Source: Verrucomicrobiales bacterium (lineage in GTDB: Bacteria > Verrucomicrobiota > Verrucomicrobiia > Limisphaerales > UBA9464). From it: a stretch of DNA of 64,000 nucleotides. Below are positions 17,899-26,422 of this stretch, in pieces; positions within the stretch are counted from its first letter, which is position 1, and each line of letters opens with the position of its first letter. Location: NCBI GenBank assembly GCA_027489875.1, contig JAIXZE010000077.1, forward strand, positions 38,728 to 102,727, written 5' to 3'. The notes under the pieces were generated by a model. The model was not told the DNA's origin and did not search any database. It saw nothing but the letters and a program-made list of their open reading frames with translations. A program made the position numbers and the translations under genes.

Positions 17899-18746
17899 GC
17901 ACGGAAGTTCAGGGCGGCTATCGGGGTAGGATTGCGCCATCGCCCACGGGATACCTGCACCTTGGGCACGGGCGGACCTTCTGGATCGCGTGGGAGAGGG
18001 CGCGGAAGGCCGGGGGTACGGTGGTTCTGCGGAACGACGATCTGGATCGGGATCGCGTGAGAACCGAGTTCATCACGGGATTCATCGAGGACCTGAAGTG
18101 GTTGGGTGTGGAATGGGACGAAGGCCCGGACCGCGGGGGGCCGCATCGGCCGTATAGCCAATCCGAGCGGATGTCCCACTACGCGGCGGCTTTGTCCCGC
18201 TTGCGGGATCTGGGGTGGGTTTATCCATGCACCTGTTCGCGGCGGGAGATCCTCGCGTCGCTTTCGGCGCCTCACGCGGGTGACGAGGAGCCCGTTTACG
18301 CCGGGCACTGTCGGGGTCGGCGAATGGAGGACCTGAAGTGGGGCACGCGGTTCAGTTGGAGGTTTCGCGTTCCCGATGGAGAGGCCATCGAGTTTGAGGA
18401 CGGGTTCGCCGGCAGGGTGCGGTACGAAGCCGGGCGGGATTTTGGCGACTTCGTGGTGTGGCGGCACGATGGAGTTCCGGCGTACCAATTGGCGTGCGTG
18501 GTCGACGATGCGCTGATGCGGATCACCGAAGTGGTGCGTGGGGAGGACCTGCTATTGAGCACGGCGCGCCAGATCCTCCTGTACCGGGCGCTCGGTTGGT
18601 CAGTACCGCGGTTCTGTCACTGTCCTTTGGTTCGAGACGCTCAGGGGCAACGATTGGCGAAGCGGCACGCCTCGCTGAGCCTGCGAGAGTTGCGGGCGGC
18701 GGGCAAACAGCCGGAAGAGGTCAGGGCCCTCTGGGGCGCATCTTGA
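17895..18746 (+). CDS. gluQ: Glutamyl-Q tRNA(Asp) synthetase
   Basis: The 283-residue protein is a truncated paralogue of glutamyl-tRNA synthetase with a catalytic domain only. It has the class I motif 'APSPTGYLHLGHGRTF' (HLGH at residues 22-25), a zinc-site region 'PCTCSRREIL' with a later Tyr and 'GHC', and a KMSKS-like 'GQRLAKRHASLSL'. GluQRS attaches glutamate to queuosine in the anticodon of tRNA-Asp. The ATG at 17895 overlaps the previous stop (ATGA), so translation is coupled. Its last codons and stop lie inside a dispersed palindromic element (18734-18868), which may have replaced the original C-terminus. Confidence 0.9.
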   Translation: MSTEVQGGYRGRIAPSPTGYLHLGHGRTFWIAWERARKAGGTVVLRNDDLDRDRVRTEFITGFIEDLKWLGVEWDEGPDRGGPHRPYSQSERMSHYAAALSRLRDLGWVYPCTCSRREILASLSAPHAGDEEPVYAGHCRGRRMEDLKWGTRFSWRFRVPDGEAIEFEDGFAGRVRYEAGRDFGDFVVWRHDGVPAYQLACVVDDALMRITEVVRGEDLLLSTARQILLYRALGWSVPRFCHCPLVRDAQGQRLAKRHASLSLRELRAAGKQPEEVRALWGAS

Positions 18747-18868
18747 CACTGCCCCCGCATGCGCCGGGGAGCGACGTCCTCGTCGTCGTTCCGAAGCCAT
18801 TCCCAATGGCGATGAGGACATCGCCGCCCCGAATCCTTTCCAAAAGGGCGCAGTGGCAAGATGCGCCC
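18734..18868 (+). repeat. Dispersed nested palindrome, copy A (forward)
   Basis: The outer arms GGGCGCATCTTGACACTGC (from 18734) and GCAGTGGCAAGATGCGCCC (ending 18868) are inverted repeats with one mismatch. Inside lies a second hairpin GGCGATGAGGACATCGCC (18808-18825) and a degenerate first hairpin near 18770-18787. It lies at the 3' ends of two convergent genes and contains the gluQRS stop codon. Same family as the elements near 22140, 33161, 42101 and 63590. Confidence 0.88.
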
Positions 18869-18913
18869 GACCCTCTGGGTGCAAGCACACTGAGCAACTC
18901 CGTGGCGATGGAA

Positions 18914-20041
18914 TCAGCGTCGGACGAACGGGCTGGCGAGAACCGTTTCTGTCGAGGTCGGAATGAATCCGAGACGCAAGGGTTGGTTGGGGAGCGGGAG
19001 CGGGATTGGGGAACCCTGATTGACCCTGAGGGCCCATCCGTTCTGGGCGCGTTCGAGGGTCAGTCGGTTCCAGCCTTCCTTCACGCCTGTGGCGATGGAG
19101 GGGAGGGGATGGATCGTGGAGTCCGGGGTCTGGAAGAGGATCGGCGGGCGGTTATCGGTGGGCTTTCCCGAGGGTCTCCAGTCGACAAAGAGTTCGGTCG
19201 TGGCGGCCGGTGCCGTGGACCAGAGGATGGCGTTGGTCGGTGCGCTGGCGCTGCATCGGAGGTTCCAGTCGGAAGGTTTCCAGACCTCCATCGCGGCCGG
19301 TGAACCCGTCCAGCCACGGAGGCTGCGTCCGTCGTAAAGACTTTCCCAGGGAACGGCGGCTGGGGCTGACATTTCAGCGGCGGGATTGCTGGAGGGGAGT
19401 TCCTGGATCCGGAGGTTCCGCCAATCGACGATGCCGCCTTCGGATTCGAGGGCGATGTAGCCCTTGCGCCAGGAGCAGTCCGTGCCGCCGGAGACTTCAG
19501 CACCATTCACGGAAAGGCGGATGACGCCGTTGGTCGCCACGATGCGGTAGTGATTCCATTCGTTGGTGCCCTTGCTGCGGAACTCCTTTGGAAAGGAGCG
19601 GTCGCCCTTGCTCGGGCTGAAGGGTTTCATCGTCGAGCCGTGGATCGGGAAGATGTCTCCGTGCGTGGTGAACCAGTCGGATTTCCCGTAGCCGTGGTCG
19701 AGGACCTGGACCTCGATGGCACGCAGGAAGGGTTGACCGGGAGCCGGGAGCGATCCTGACCAGATGAAGACCCCGGCGTTGCCGCCTGACTTCATGTGTC
19801 GCCACTCCAGTTCGAGGATGAAGTTTTCGAACTGGCGTTCGGTGCGGAGTGCGCCGGTCGGGATGCCATCGCAATGGATCATCCCATCGCGCACCGTGAA
19901 CGTTTCGGGTGCGCAGTTCACGTTGACCCAGCCCGAGAGGTCACGCCCGTTGAAGAGGGGGGTGAAGGTGTTCGAAGGTTCTGCTGCGATTGAAGTCGCG
20001 GTGGTGAGGCAAAGGGTCAGCAGGAGGAGTGGGGGATTCAT
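18914..20041 (-). CDS. Secreted DUF1080 protein (3-keto-disaccharide-hydrolase-like)
   Basis: The 375-residue protein has a signal peptide ('MNPPLLLLTLCLTTATSIAA') followed by a full DUF1080 domain: 'FTPLFNGRDLSGWVNVN' at the start, 'FILELEWRHMKSGGNAGVFI' in the middle and 'IALESEGGIVDWRNLRIQEL' at the end. DUF1080 is a concanavalin-like fold found in large numbers in Verrucomicrobia and Planctomycetes and linked to glycoside processing. A second, shorter DUF1080-like half follows from about residue 225 ('WESLYDGRSLRGWTGSPAAM'). It is last in the unit with the YggS-like and GDSL-DUF1080 genes, 18 bases after the former. The substrate is unknown. Confidence 0.85.
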   Translation of the reverse strand: MNPPLLLLTLCLTTATSIAAEPSNTFTPLFNGRDLSGWVNVNCAPETFTVRDGMIHCDGIPTGALRTERQFENFILELEWRHMKSGGNAGVFIWSGSLPAPGQPFLRAIEVQVLDHGYGKSDWFTTHGDIFPIHGSTMKPFSPSKGDRSFPKEFRSKGTNEWNHYRIVATNGVIRLSVNGAEVSGGTDCSWRKGYIALESEGGIVDWRNLRIQELPSSNPAAEMSAPAAVPWESLYDGRSLRGWTGSPAAMEVWKPSDWNLRCSASAPTNAILWSTAPAATTELFVDWRPSGKPTDNRPPILFQTPDSTIHPLPSIATGVKEGWNRLTLERAQNGWALRVNQGSPIPLPLPNQPLRLGFIPTSTETVLASPFVRR

Positions 20042-20059
20042 GGCGGGCGGGTTCTGGAG

Positions 20060-20779
20060 TCAGGGCTGGGAAGGAGTGGGTTCCGGCCGAATGGGACGCG
20101 GCCGATCGCCAAAGAGGGCAGTGCCGACCCGGACAAGGGTGGCCCCCTCCTCGATGGCGACTTCGAGGTCACCGCTCATTCCCATGCTGAGGATGGGCAG
20201 CGGGTGTTGGAGGCGTTGTTCGCATTGATCCCGGAGTTCGCGCAGTCGACGGAAGATAGGCCGGGCTGTCTCAGGATCGGGGGCGTAGGGAGCAATGGTC
20301 ATGAGACCCTTCAGGGGGAGCCGATCCAGCGCTGACAGGGCTGGGAGGGCGCCGAGAAGCGCGTCCGGGGTCCAGCCGAACTTGCTGGATTCACCGGCGA
20401 CGTTGACCTCGGCAAGGATCGCGGGTTGGCGGGACTGCTTCTGAGCCTGCTTCTGGAGTTCGCGGGCGAGCTCGAGCGAGTCGACGCCCTGAACCGTCTC
20501 AAAGAGTGCGACGGCATCGCGTGCCTTGTTGGATTGCAGGTGTCCGATGAAATGCCATCGGGCTGTGGGCGGGCTCAAAGGGATCTTGGCCCGGGCCTCC
20601 TGGATGCGGTTCTCCCCGAAGAGGGTCAGCCCGAGTTGGACGGCTTCGGAGACGGCCTCCGGGGGGTGATTCTTGGAGACGCCCATCAGTTCCACACTGG
20701 CGACGGATCGGCCCGAACGATCGCAGGCGGAGGCGATCCGCTGGCGGATGGAAATCAGGCGTTCTGCGAGGGCTGACAT
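20060..20779 (-). CDS. YggS family PLP homeostasis protein
   Basis: The 239-residue protein matches the YggS/PROSC family of single-domain alanine-racemase-fold proteins that bind pyridoxal phosphate and buffer its supply. The PLP lysine is Lys36 in 'ELMGVSKNHPPEAV', with 'LFGENRIQEA', 'WHFIGHLQSNKAR' and 'SMGMSGDLEVAIEEGATLVR' as family signatures. The residues after Lys36 (Asn-His-Pro) differ slightly from the usual Thr/Lys-x-Pro. The start at 20779 begins where family members begin; the open frame upstream to 20923 overlaps the preceding gene. It lies seven bases after the GDSL-DUF1080 gene, so it is probably cotranscribed. Confidence 0.92.
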   Translation of the reverse strand: MSALAERLISIRQRIASACDRSGRSVASVELMGVSKNHPPEAVSEAVQLGLTLFGENRIQEARAKIPLSPPTARWHFIGHLQSNKARDAVALFETVQGVDSLELARELQKQAQKQSRQPAILAEVNVAGESSKFGWTPDALLGALPALSALDRLPLKGLMTIAPYAPDPETARPIFRRLRELRDQCEQRLQHPLPILSMGMSGDLEVAIEEGATLVRVGTALFGDRPRPIRPEPTPSQP

Positions 20780-20786
20780 GATGGGC

Positions 20787-22070
20787 TCAGGGCTCCTCGC
20801 GGAGTCGGATGCGGCGGTACTCCATCTGCCCGGAATCGCCTTCCAGGCCGATGGGGCCGGTCGGGGGCACGGGAAGGGCGGCTTCGAGAACTTCTCCGTT
20901 GCACGTGCAGTGGGCGGTCCCATTGCGGACGACGACGACGACCTCGTTCCAATCCTGAGGCTTGTAGTTCTTGAGCGTCTTGTAGGGCCCGGCGAGGGGG
21001 TAATCCCGGCACTGCAACTGCGGTTGCCGGATGAAGATGCCGCTGTCGGCGTTGGGGGTGGCGCGGAACTCCAGCTTGAGGGTGAAGTTCTTGGGGAATT
21101 CCCGGGTCGTCCAGATCTGCTGGACGCGGCGGCCTTCGGTAGGGGTGGTCACGATCAGGCGCCCATGTTTGGCGTGATAACGGCCGTCCGTGCTCTGGGT
21201 GAGACCGTCGAAGCGGTTGGTCTTGAATCCCCATCCGGTCAGGTCGCGCCCATTGAACAGGCTCGTGAAGCCGGGTTCCGGGGTGAAGGCATCGTTCGTC
21301 AACTCCGTGAATCCGAGCGTGGCGAGCAGGGGGCGCAACGCTGCCGCCCACTTCGAGTATCCGATGGCGTTCGGGTGGAGGAGGTCCGGGAACTCGGCAG
21401 CCTTGGCGTCGCCATTGGCATCTGCGAACAGAGGCCAGGTTTCGGCGCGGGTGACCTGGGAGCGTCCCTTGGCGATTCCGGCGTAGAGTTGGTTGAGCTT
21501 CCGGATCTTGTCGGCGGGACGCCGCATGGAAGCGGAGCTCGGGAACACCTCGCAAAGGATGACGGGAAGGTGGGGGTCGTGTTGGCGAAGCAGGTTGAGG
21601 ATCTGTTCGACATTCGAGGCGATGGTTTCCGGGGACGCGTTCTCCTCGAGGTCATTGGTGCCGATGAGCAGCACCACCCCGGTGGGCTTGAGGGCGAGGA
21701 CATCCTCCGCGAGACGGATCAGGACGCCGCGGGAGGTGTCCCCCGAGATCCCACGATTGGATACCTTGATGCCGGGAAACGCATCACTCATCCGATCGCC
21801 CCAGCCCTGGGTGATGGAGTCGCCCAGGAACACCACGGAGTGGCGGTCCCGGTCGGCATTTGCGGCCCAGTCGGTGCGGCGCTGGAGCCAAAGTTTCTGG
21901 AACCAATCCTGCCGTCGGATGGGCCCGGCCCCGGGAAGGCCGTCATCCGAAGCGGGGATAGCGAGCCTGGGAGTGTTCTGCGCCATGACGACGGGCGGCG
22001 TGAGCGTGGCGGCGAGCATCAGGCTGGCGACGATTCCAGCGCGGACTATGGACGAGAGTTCTCTCCTCAT
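20787..22070 (-). CDS. Secreted GDSL/SGNH hydrolase fused to DUF1080
   Basis: The 427-residue protein has a signal peptide ('MRRELSSIVRAGIVASLMLA'), then an SGNH esterase domain and a DUF1080 domain. The SGNH blocks are visible: 'VVFLGDSITQGWG' with the nucleophilic Ser, 'NRGISGDTSRGV', 'VLLIGTNDLEENA', and the catalytic Asp-x2-His in 'PDLLHPNAIGY'. From about residue 270 'FTSLFNGRDLTGWGFKTN' opens the DUF1080 domain, which ends 'IGLEGDSGQMEYRRIRLREE'. The fusion suggests removal of acyl or acetyl groups from a carbohydrate that the second domain binds or cleaves. The ATG at 22070 was chosen over 22112 for the signal peptide. It heads a three-gene minus-strand unit. Confidence 0.88.
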   Translation of the reverse strand: MRRELSSIVRAGIVASLMLAATLTPPVVMAQNTPRLAIPASDDGLPGAGPIRRQDWFQKLWLQRRTDWAANADRDRHSVVFLGDSITQGWGDRMSDAFPGIKVSNRGISGDTSRGVLIRLAEDVLALKPTGVVLLIGTNDLEENASPETIASNVEQILNLLRQHDPHLPVILCEVFPSSASMRRPADKIRKLNQLYAGIAKGRSQVTRAETWPLFADANGDAKAAEFPDLLHPNAIGYSKWAAALRPLLATLGFTELTNDAFTPEPGFTSLFNGRDLTGWGFKTNRFDGLTQSTDGRYHAKHGRLIVTTPTEGRRVQQIWTTREFPKNFTLKLEFRATPNADSGIFIRQPQLQCRDYPLAGPYKTLKNYKPQDWNEVVVVVRNGTAHCTCNGEVLEAALPVPPTGPIGLEGDSGQMEYRRIRLREEP

Positions 22071-22139
22071 GGGTGGGGGCTCAGGATGGGCGCACGGGCG
22101 TGGTGCTTCCAAGGTTCAAGTGGGTGAATGTGGGGCTGG

Positions 22140-22268
22140 GGGCGCATCGTGGCACTGCCCCCTTTTGGAAAGGATTCGGGGTGGCGATGTCCTCATCGCC
22201 TTGGGAAGGGCTTTGGAACGGCGACGAGGACGACGCCACCCTTGCGGGGGCAGTTTCAAGATGCGCCC
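22140..22268 (-). repeat. Dispersed nested palindrome, copy B (reverse)
   Basis: Inverted outer arms GGGCGCATCGTGGCACTGCC (from 22140) and a matching arm ending at 22268 enclose the hairpins GGCGATGTCCTCATCGCC (22183-22200) and GGCGACGAGGACGACGCC (22220-22237). It is in the opposite orientation to copy A and lies between the 5' end of the GDSL gene and the terminator of the next gene. Confidence 0.88.
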
Positions 22269-22300
22269 TGTGGCTGGGGGAATGGGTCTGGCAGGGTACG

Positions 22301-22331
22301 AAAAAGGGGCGGCCGGTAATCCGGCCGCCCC
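22301..22331 (-). terminator. Rho-independent terminator of the three-module secreted protein gene
   Basis: A perfect 11-bp stem (GGGGCGGCCGG at 22306-22316 pairing with CCGGCCGCCCC at 22321-22331, TAAT loop) is followed on the minus strand by five T residues (22305-22301). It lies 30 bases past the stop at 22361. Confidence 0.93.
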
Positions 22332-22360
22332 GTGCGATGGAAGGTTCAGACTGAGTGCGC

Positions 22361-25300
22361 TCAGTTGTAACGGACCACCAATTTGTCGCCGGCAGCCTGG
22401 ACGCTCAGGATGGTGTGGCGGGGCGAGATGGTGATATATCCCTGCTCGCCGCTGGTGGGCATATCGACCGTGATCGTCTTGTTGGCGTGATCAATCACGA
22501 TATTGGTCATGGTGGCTCCGGTCATGCCTGCCGGAGGCACGCCGCTGACGGTAATGGGCGGCGGGGTGACAGCCCGGTAGGTCTTGAGCGCGGCCACATC
22601 ATGGGCGCTGTTGAGGAGCACTTCGGAGCCGTCAGGCTTCACAACCGTCCACTCCATGGAGTAGTCGCCGCCGCCATTGCCGCTGACGAAGCGGAACGGG
22701 TAGATGGCGGGCTTGTCGACGAACACGGAGTAGGTCCAGCCGCCCGTCCAACCATCGTTGGGGATGAGGGCCTGTTGCTCCGGGTTGTCCTGGAGGCTGA
22801 CGGTGATCGGGCCCTTGGCGAGTTCGGCGACAAGGTTCGTGCCATCACGGTAGTTGATGAACAAGCAGGGGATGTCCACGCCCTCGGCGGTGCCACCCAT
22901 GAAGATGGGCGGACGATCCGCGCGATCACCACTGGCATCATTGAAGATGATGACTGCCTTGGCACCGGCGGCCTTGGCTTGAACCGCCTTCAGGCCGAAG
23001 GCGACGCCACCGCGTTGGATAAGGACGGCGGCATCCTTGGCCTGGGCGGCGTTTGTGAGTGCGGTGTTGGCAAGGATGGGGCTGGCAGCCACCAGGTTCA
23101 AAACCAGCGGTTCAGCGGTGGGCAGGTCAACGCCGAATCCGGAACCGATGGACGTACGGGTGGCCGACATGCCGATGCGCTTGCCGGCCAGCGAAGGCGG
23201 CGAGGTGATGACGACGCAGCCGAATTGGAACGACTGCTCCTCCTGCTGCATGATGCGCGGAGAGTCGTCGGAGTGGACCGAGAGTTGGTACAGACCCGCC
23301 GTCGGCATCTCGATGTAAGTGATGGCTTCGGCCGCGTAGTGGTCCATGCGGCCAGACTTGCCGGGGAGACCGGGGAGCTTGATGTCGTCCCGGATCGAAC
23401 CCAGGGTCCCGGGTCCGAAGTTGATGGTATCCACCTGCCACCATTCGCCGTCGCGCGGGTAGGTGGTGTCCGTGAAGTCGACGTCATTGGCACCGGGCAG
23501 GATGCCGGCGAGCATGGCTTCGGACTTGGTCACGGAACCGTTTTCGCCCGAGACGAATCCGATCGGGAGCTGCCACGTGCGGACCTTGAAGCCGCGGGTG
23601 TTGGCGACCTGGGAACCGAGAGGATAGGACCGGGCAACGTCCGGGATGAAGGCTTCGACGATCTCGAAATCCCATTCGTTGGTGACGGTTGTTCCGGCGC
23701 TGTCGGTGTACACCAAGGTCGCTGTATGGGAAGTGGCAGGCAGGAAGTCCGCCGTGCGGGTGAAGGTGACGGTGGTGACCTTGCCGTTCTTGACCGCAGT
23801 GGAAGTGCCAGCACCGTCCACCTTCAGGCTGACGTTGCTCGGAGAAACCGTGGTGCCGTCATCGACGATGTTGGCGGTCACGTTCGCGTTGGGGAGGACT
23901 TCCGTGATGGTGAACTCCTGCATGCCGGCGATGTTCACGCCGGGCGTGACGTTGCGGACATAGGCCGGGAACGAGGCCGGGGGTTGGTAGGCCTGGATGC
24001 CACCCGGGGTATTGATCAGCTTGAGGTTGGATCCATCGGGATCGGCCGAGAAGAACTCGAGGTCGCCCTGGCGGATGCCGATATTGTGGATCAGGCGGAC
24101 GGGGTAATAGCCGGGGGTCGGGACGAAGAACGAGAACAGGTAGTTCTCGGTGATGTTGCCGTCGAAGTCGCCGAGCACGGTGGCGAACAGATCCTTCGGT
24201 CCGCGTTTGCCATCACCGATGGCGACGGAGAAGGAGTCGATGCCGAAGATGCCGAGGGTATAGCTGCCGGCAGTGGGGAAGTGCAGGACGGTCATCACCT
24301 CGGTGGCGAGATTGTCCGCGGTCCAGTCCAGGCCGCCGTTGCCGGGAGTGCCCGGGAAGGGAAGGTCGGCAAATCCGTTGGTTGTGGTGAAATTGCCCTT
24401 CTCGACGACCTCGTAGAAGTTGTTGAGGTTGATGACGCTGTTCGCGGGTGTGTTGAACAGGAAGTAGCCGTTGGCATCGGCGTTTGAGAGATCTGCGAGG
24501 TTGTTGCCTTCGAGGCCTTCCAATTGATTGCGGATGTTGTCCAGCGACGCGGCGTTGTCGAAGTCGGCGCCGTCGGCTTGGTGGACGAACAGTCGGAAGC
24601 CCTTCTTGGTCTTGTCGACCTGGGACTCAGGGATGGCCGCGGCGGCCTCGATGGCGGCTGTGCTGACCCTGAAGGACCACGTGTTGGTTCGCGGCAAGGG
24701 CGGCGTGCCGGCGTCGGTGAACTTCAGCGTGACATTGTACAGTGCGCCGACTTCCAGGGCCGCGGACGGTGTGAATGTTGCCGTTGTCTGCGTGCCAACC
24801 TTGTTGAGGGTGAGGGCTCCGGCAACAGCCGCGCCGCCTTCATTGGCAGCCACAGTGAGCGACACGGACGAACCGTTGAGTGCGATTGAATCGTCCCTGA
24901 GATTGGCCACGATGGCGGCCGTCGGAGAGACACCGACGGCTCCGGATTCAGGAAAGATGTTGGCCACGTATGGGCGGAGAGGCCCGGAGTAGTACGACTT
25001 GACGGTGTTGGTCGGATTTCCGACGGCAATGCGATTGCCTGCGCCGTCGAAGAGGAACCATTCCCAGCCGCTGGCGCCGAGGCGATTGGCCCAGAGGCAG
25101 CGGAACGGGTAGATGCCGGGTTGGGTGACATTGACCAGGATGACGCGTGTCTCGGTCATCGCGCGTTCTCCGGAAAACTGGCGGAGCACGGTGGCGAAAC
25201 GGTCTCGCGGGTTGACACCGAAGGTCAGCTTGAAGGCGTCATCGGAGGAGACGCCGAACTCGTAGGTTCCTGCGGTTGGGAATTCGAGGAAGGCGATGGC

Positions 25301-25729
25301 TTCGGCGGCGGCCTGCTCGGAAGAGCCCGTTGTGCCTGGAAGGCCGGGGATCAGCGTATCGGGGAAGTCAGGTCCGACGAGAACACCGTTGTCGGCATCG
25401 ATGCCGGCGTCGTGGCGGAAGTTCAGGCCTTGGTTGACGACAAAGAACCCGAGGCTGGTGTCGAAGGTGTAGTTGGGGTCGGAGAGGTTGGCGATGTTCG
25501 CACCGAGATCCCCGTTGAGAAGACGTTCGGACGTGGCGACTGACCCTGCGTGGTCGATTCCCTCCACTTGCGCCGTCCGAACCAGGAATCCTGGTTTGTT
25601 GGTATCCACGCCTGTGGTGAGGCGTAGCGATGCGGGTAGCGTGGTCTGGGCGAAGCTCCCGGTGACCAAACCGGGGACCAGACCACTGAAGAGGGCGGCA
25701 ATGCCACCCAGTTTGATCAGTGGTTTCAT
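22361..25729 (-). CDS. Large secreted protein with three PA14-like modules and a PA domain
   Basis: The 1122-residue protein has a signal peptide ('IKLGGIAALFSGLVPGLVTG'). Three modules of about 300 residues follow, each with a PA14-like beta-sandwich: 'TNKPGFLVRTAQVEG', 'TKKGFRLFVHQADGADFD' and 'NTRGFKVRTWQLPIGF' open them, and 'AFLEFPTAGTYEFGVSSDD', 'TVLHFPTAGSYTLGIFGID' and 'TYIEMPTAGLYQLSVHSDD' mark the cores. Ig-like linkers join them. Only module three carries an inserted protease-associated (PA) domain, 'AAVLIQRGGVAFGLKAVQAK' through 'DIPCLFINYRDGTNLVAEL'. A surface adhesion or carbohydrate-binding role is plausible; no catalytic domain is seen. The start at the signal peptide is preferred to 25879. 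Confidence 0.78.
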   Translation of the reverse strand: MKPLIKLGGIAALFSGLVPGLVTGSFAQTTLPASLRLTTGVDTNKPGFLVRTAQVEGIDHAGSVATSERLLNGDLGANIANLSDPNYTFDTSLGFFVVNQGLNFRHDAGIDADNGVLVGPDFPDTLIPGLPGTTGSSEQAAAEAIAFLEFPTAGTYEFGVSSDDAFKLTFGVNPRDRFATVLRQFSGERAMTETRVILVNVTQPGIYPFRCLWANRLGASGWEWFLFDGAGNRIAVGNPTNTVKSYYSGPLRPYVANIFPESGAVGVSPTAAIVANLRDDSIALNGSSVSLTVAANEGGAAVAGALTLNKVGTQTTATFTPSAALEVGALYNVTLKFTDAGTPPLPRTNTWSFRVSTAAIEAAAAIPESQVDKTKKGFRLFVHQADGADFDNAASLDNIRNQLEGLEGNNLADLSNADANGYFLFNTPANSVINLNNFYEVVEKGNFTTTNGFADLPFPGTPGNGGLDWTADNLATEVMTVLHFPTAGSYTLGIFGIDSFSVAIGDGKRGPKDLFATVLGDFDGNITENYLFSFFVPTPGYYPVRLIHNIGIRQGDLEFFSADPDGSNLKLINTPGGIQAYQPPASFPAYVRNVTPGVNIAGMQEFTITEVLPNANVTANIVDDGTTVSPSNVSLKVDGAGTSTAVKNGKVTTVTFTRTADFLPATSHTATLVYTDSAGTTVTNEWDFEIVEAFIPDVARSYPLGSQVANTRGFKVRTWQLPIGFVSGENGSVTKSEAMLAGILPGANDVDFTDTTYPRDGEWWQVDTINFGPGTLGSIRDDIKLPGLPGKSGRMDHYAAEAITYIEMPTAGLYQLSVHSDDSPRIMQQEEQSFQFGCVVITSPPSLAGKRIGMSATRTSIGSGFGVDLPTAEPLVLNLVAASPILANTALTNAAQAKDAAVLIQRGGVAFGLKAVQAKAAGAKAVIIFNDASGDRADRPPIFMGGTAEGVDIPCLFINYRDGTNLVAELAKGPITVSLQDNPEQQALIPNDGWTGGWTYSVFVDKPAIYPFRFVSGNGGGDYSMEWTVVKPDGSEVLLNSAHDVAALKTYRAVTPPPITVSGVPPAGMTGATMTNIVIDHANKTITVDMPTSGEQGYITISPRHTILSVQAAGDKLVVRYN

Positions 25730-25891
25730 GCTCTGAGGATTTTGGAAGCGTGTGGTGCCTCCGTCGTCCCAAGGGCGTAGGGCAGATGAGGACGCGGGTA
25801 AAGGCATTTCCTCGTCGCGGATGCAAGGATGTGGCGACGATTGCGGCGAGTTGTGGGCATTCTGCCAAAGAATGGCCATTTGCGCCCCGCT

Positions 25892-26422
25892 TCAGGCGAT
25901 CAGGCGGGTGTAGAAGAGCACCGTGGTGCCAATTCCCAGAAGGAGCGCGCTGACCAGGGCCGCTGCCACATCATCCAGAACGATGCCCAGTCCTCCGTGA
26001 AGGTTCTGCAGGCGCCGGATGGGCCACGGCTTCCAGATGTCGAAGATGCGGAAGAGGACGAAGGCCGCCACCAGTGCCGGCCACCATTGGCTGATTCCTT
26101 CGATGCGGGGCGTTGCCCCGACGGACCACCAATGGACGGCGTAGCCGGAAAATGCGATGGGGACAGCGATGATTTCGTCGAGGACGACTGAACCAGGGTC
26201 CGTTTCCCCCAGGGCCCGCTCGGCGACGGAACAGATGGGAATCGAGGTAGCCGTGAGAATGAGGACGGTGGCGATGTAGAACGCGGGATGGGGGACGAGG
26301 AGGAGGCCAGCGGTGAGGAGGACTCCGCCGAGGCTGCCCCAGGTTCCAGGCCCGGGATGCAGTCGGCCGAGTCCGAATCCTTGAGCCAGCAACAACAGAC
26401 TCCGGGTGGTGGAGGCGCTCAT
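25892..26422 (-). CDS. pgpA: Phosphatidylglycerophosphatase A
   Basis: The 176-residue membrane protein matches PgpA, which dephosphorylates phosphatidylglycerophosphate to phosphatidylglycerol. Signatures are 'GFGLGRLHPGPGTWGSLGGV' near the N-terminus, 'DPGSVVLDEIIAVPIAF' and the conserved 'FRIFDIWKPWPIRRLQ' with 'GGLGIVLDDVAAAL'. The ATG at 26422 overlaps the pgsA stop as ATGA, so PgsA and PgpA, which act in consecutive steps, are translationally coupled. The longer frame to 26746 is only the pgsA gene read in another frame. Confidence 0.93.
   Translation of the reverse strand: MSASTTRSLLLLAQGFGLGRLHPGPGTWGSLGGVLLTAGLLLVPHPAFYIATVLILTATSIPICSVAERALGETDPGSVVLDEIIAVPIAFSGYAVHWWSVGATPRIEGISQWWPALVAAFVLFRIFDIWKPWPIRRLQNLHGGLGIVLDDVAAALVSALLLGIGTTVLFYTRLIA

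Noticed and set aside
22355..24487. Open frame of 710 codons on the plus strand, antisense to the three-module secreted protein
   Set aside because: It lacks domains, its composition is Gly/Asp/Val-heavy as expected from antisense of GC-rich coding sequence, and the minus-strand gene has a signal peptide and a terminator.
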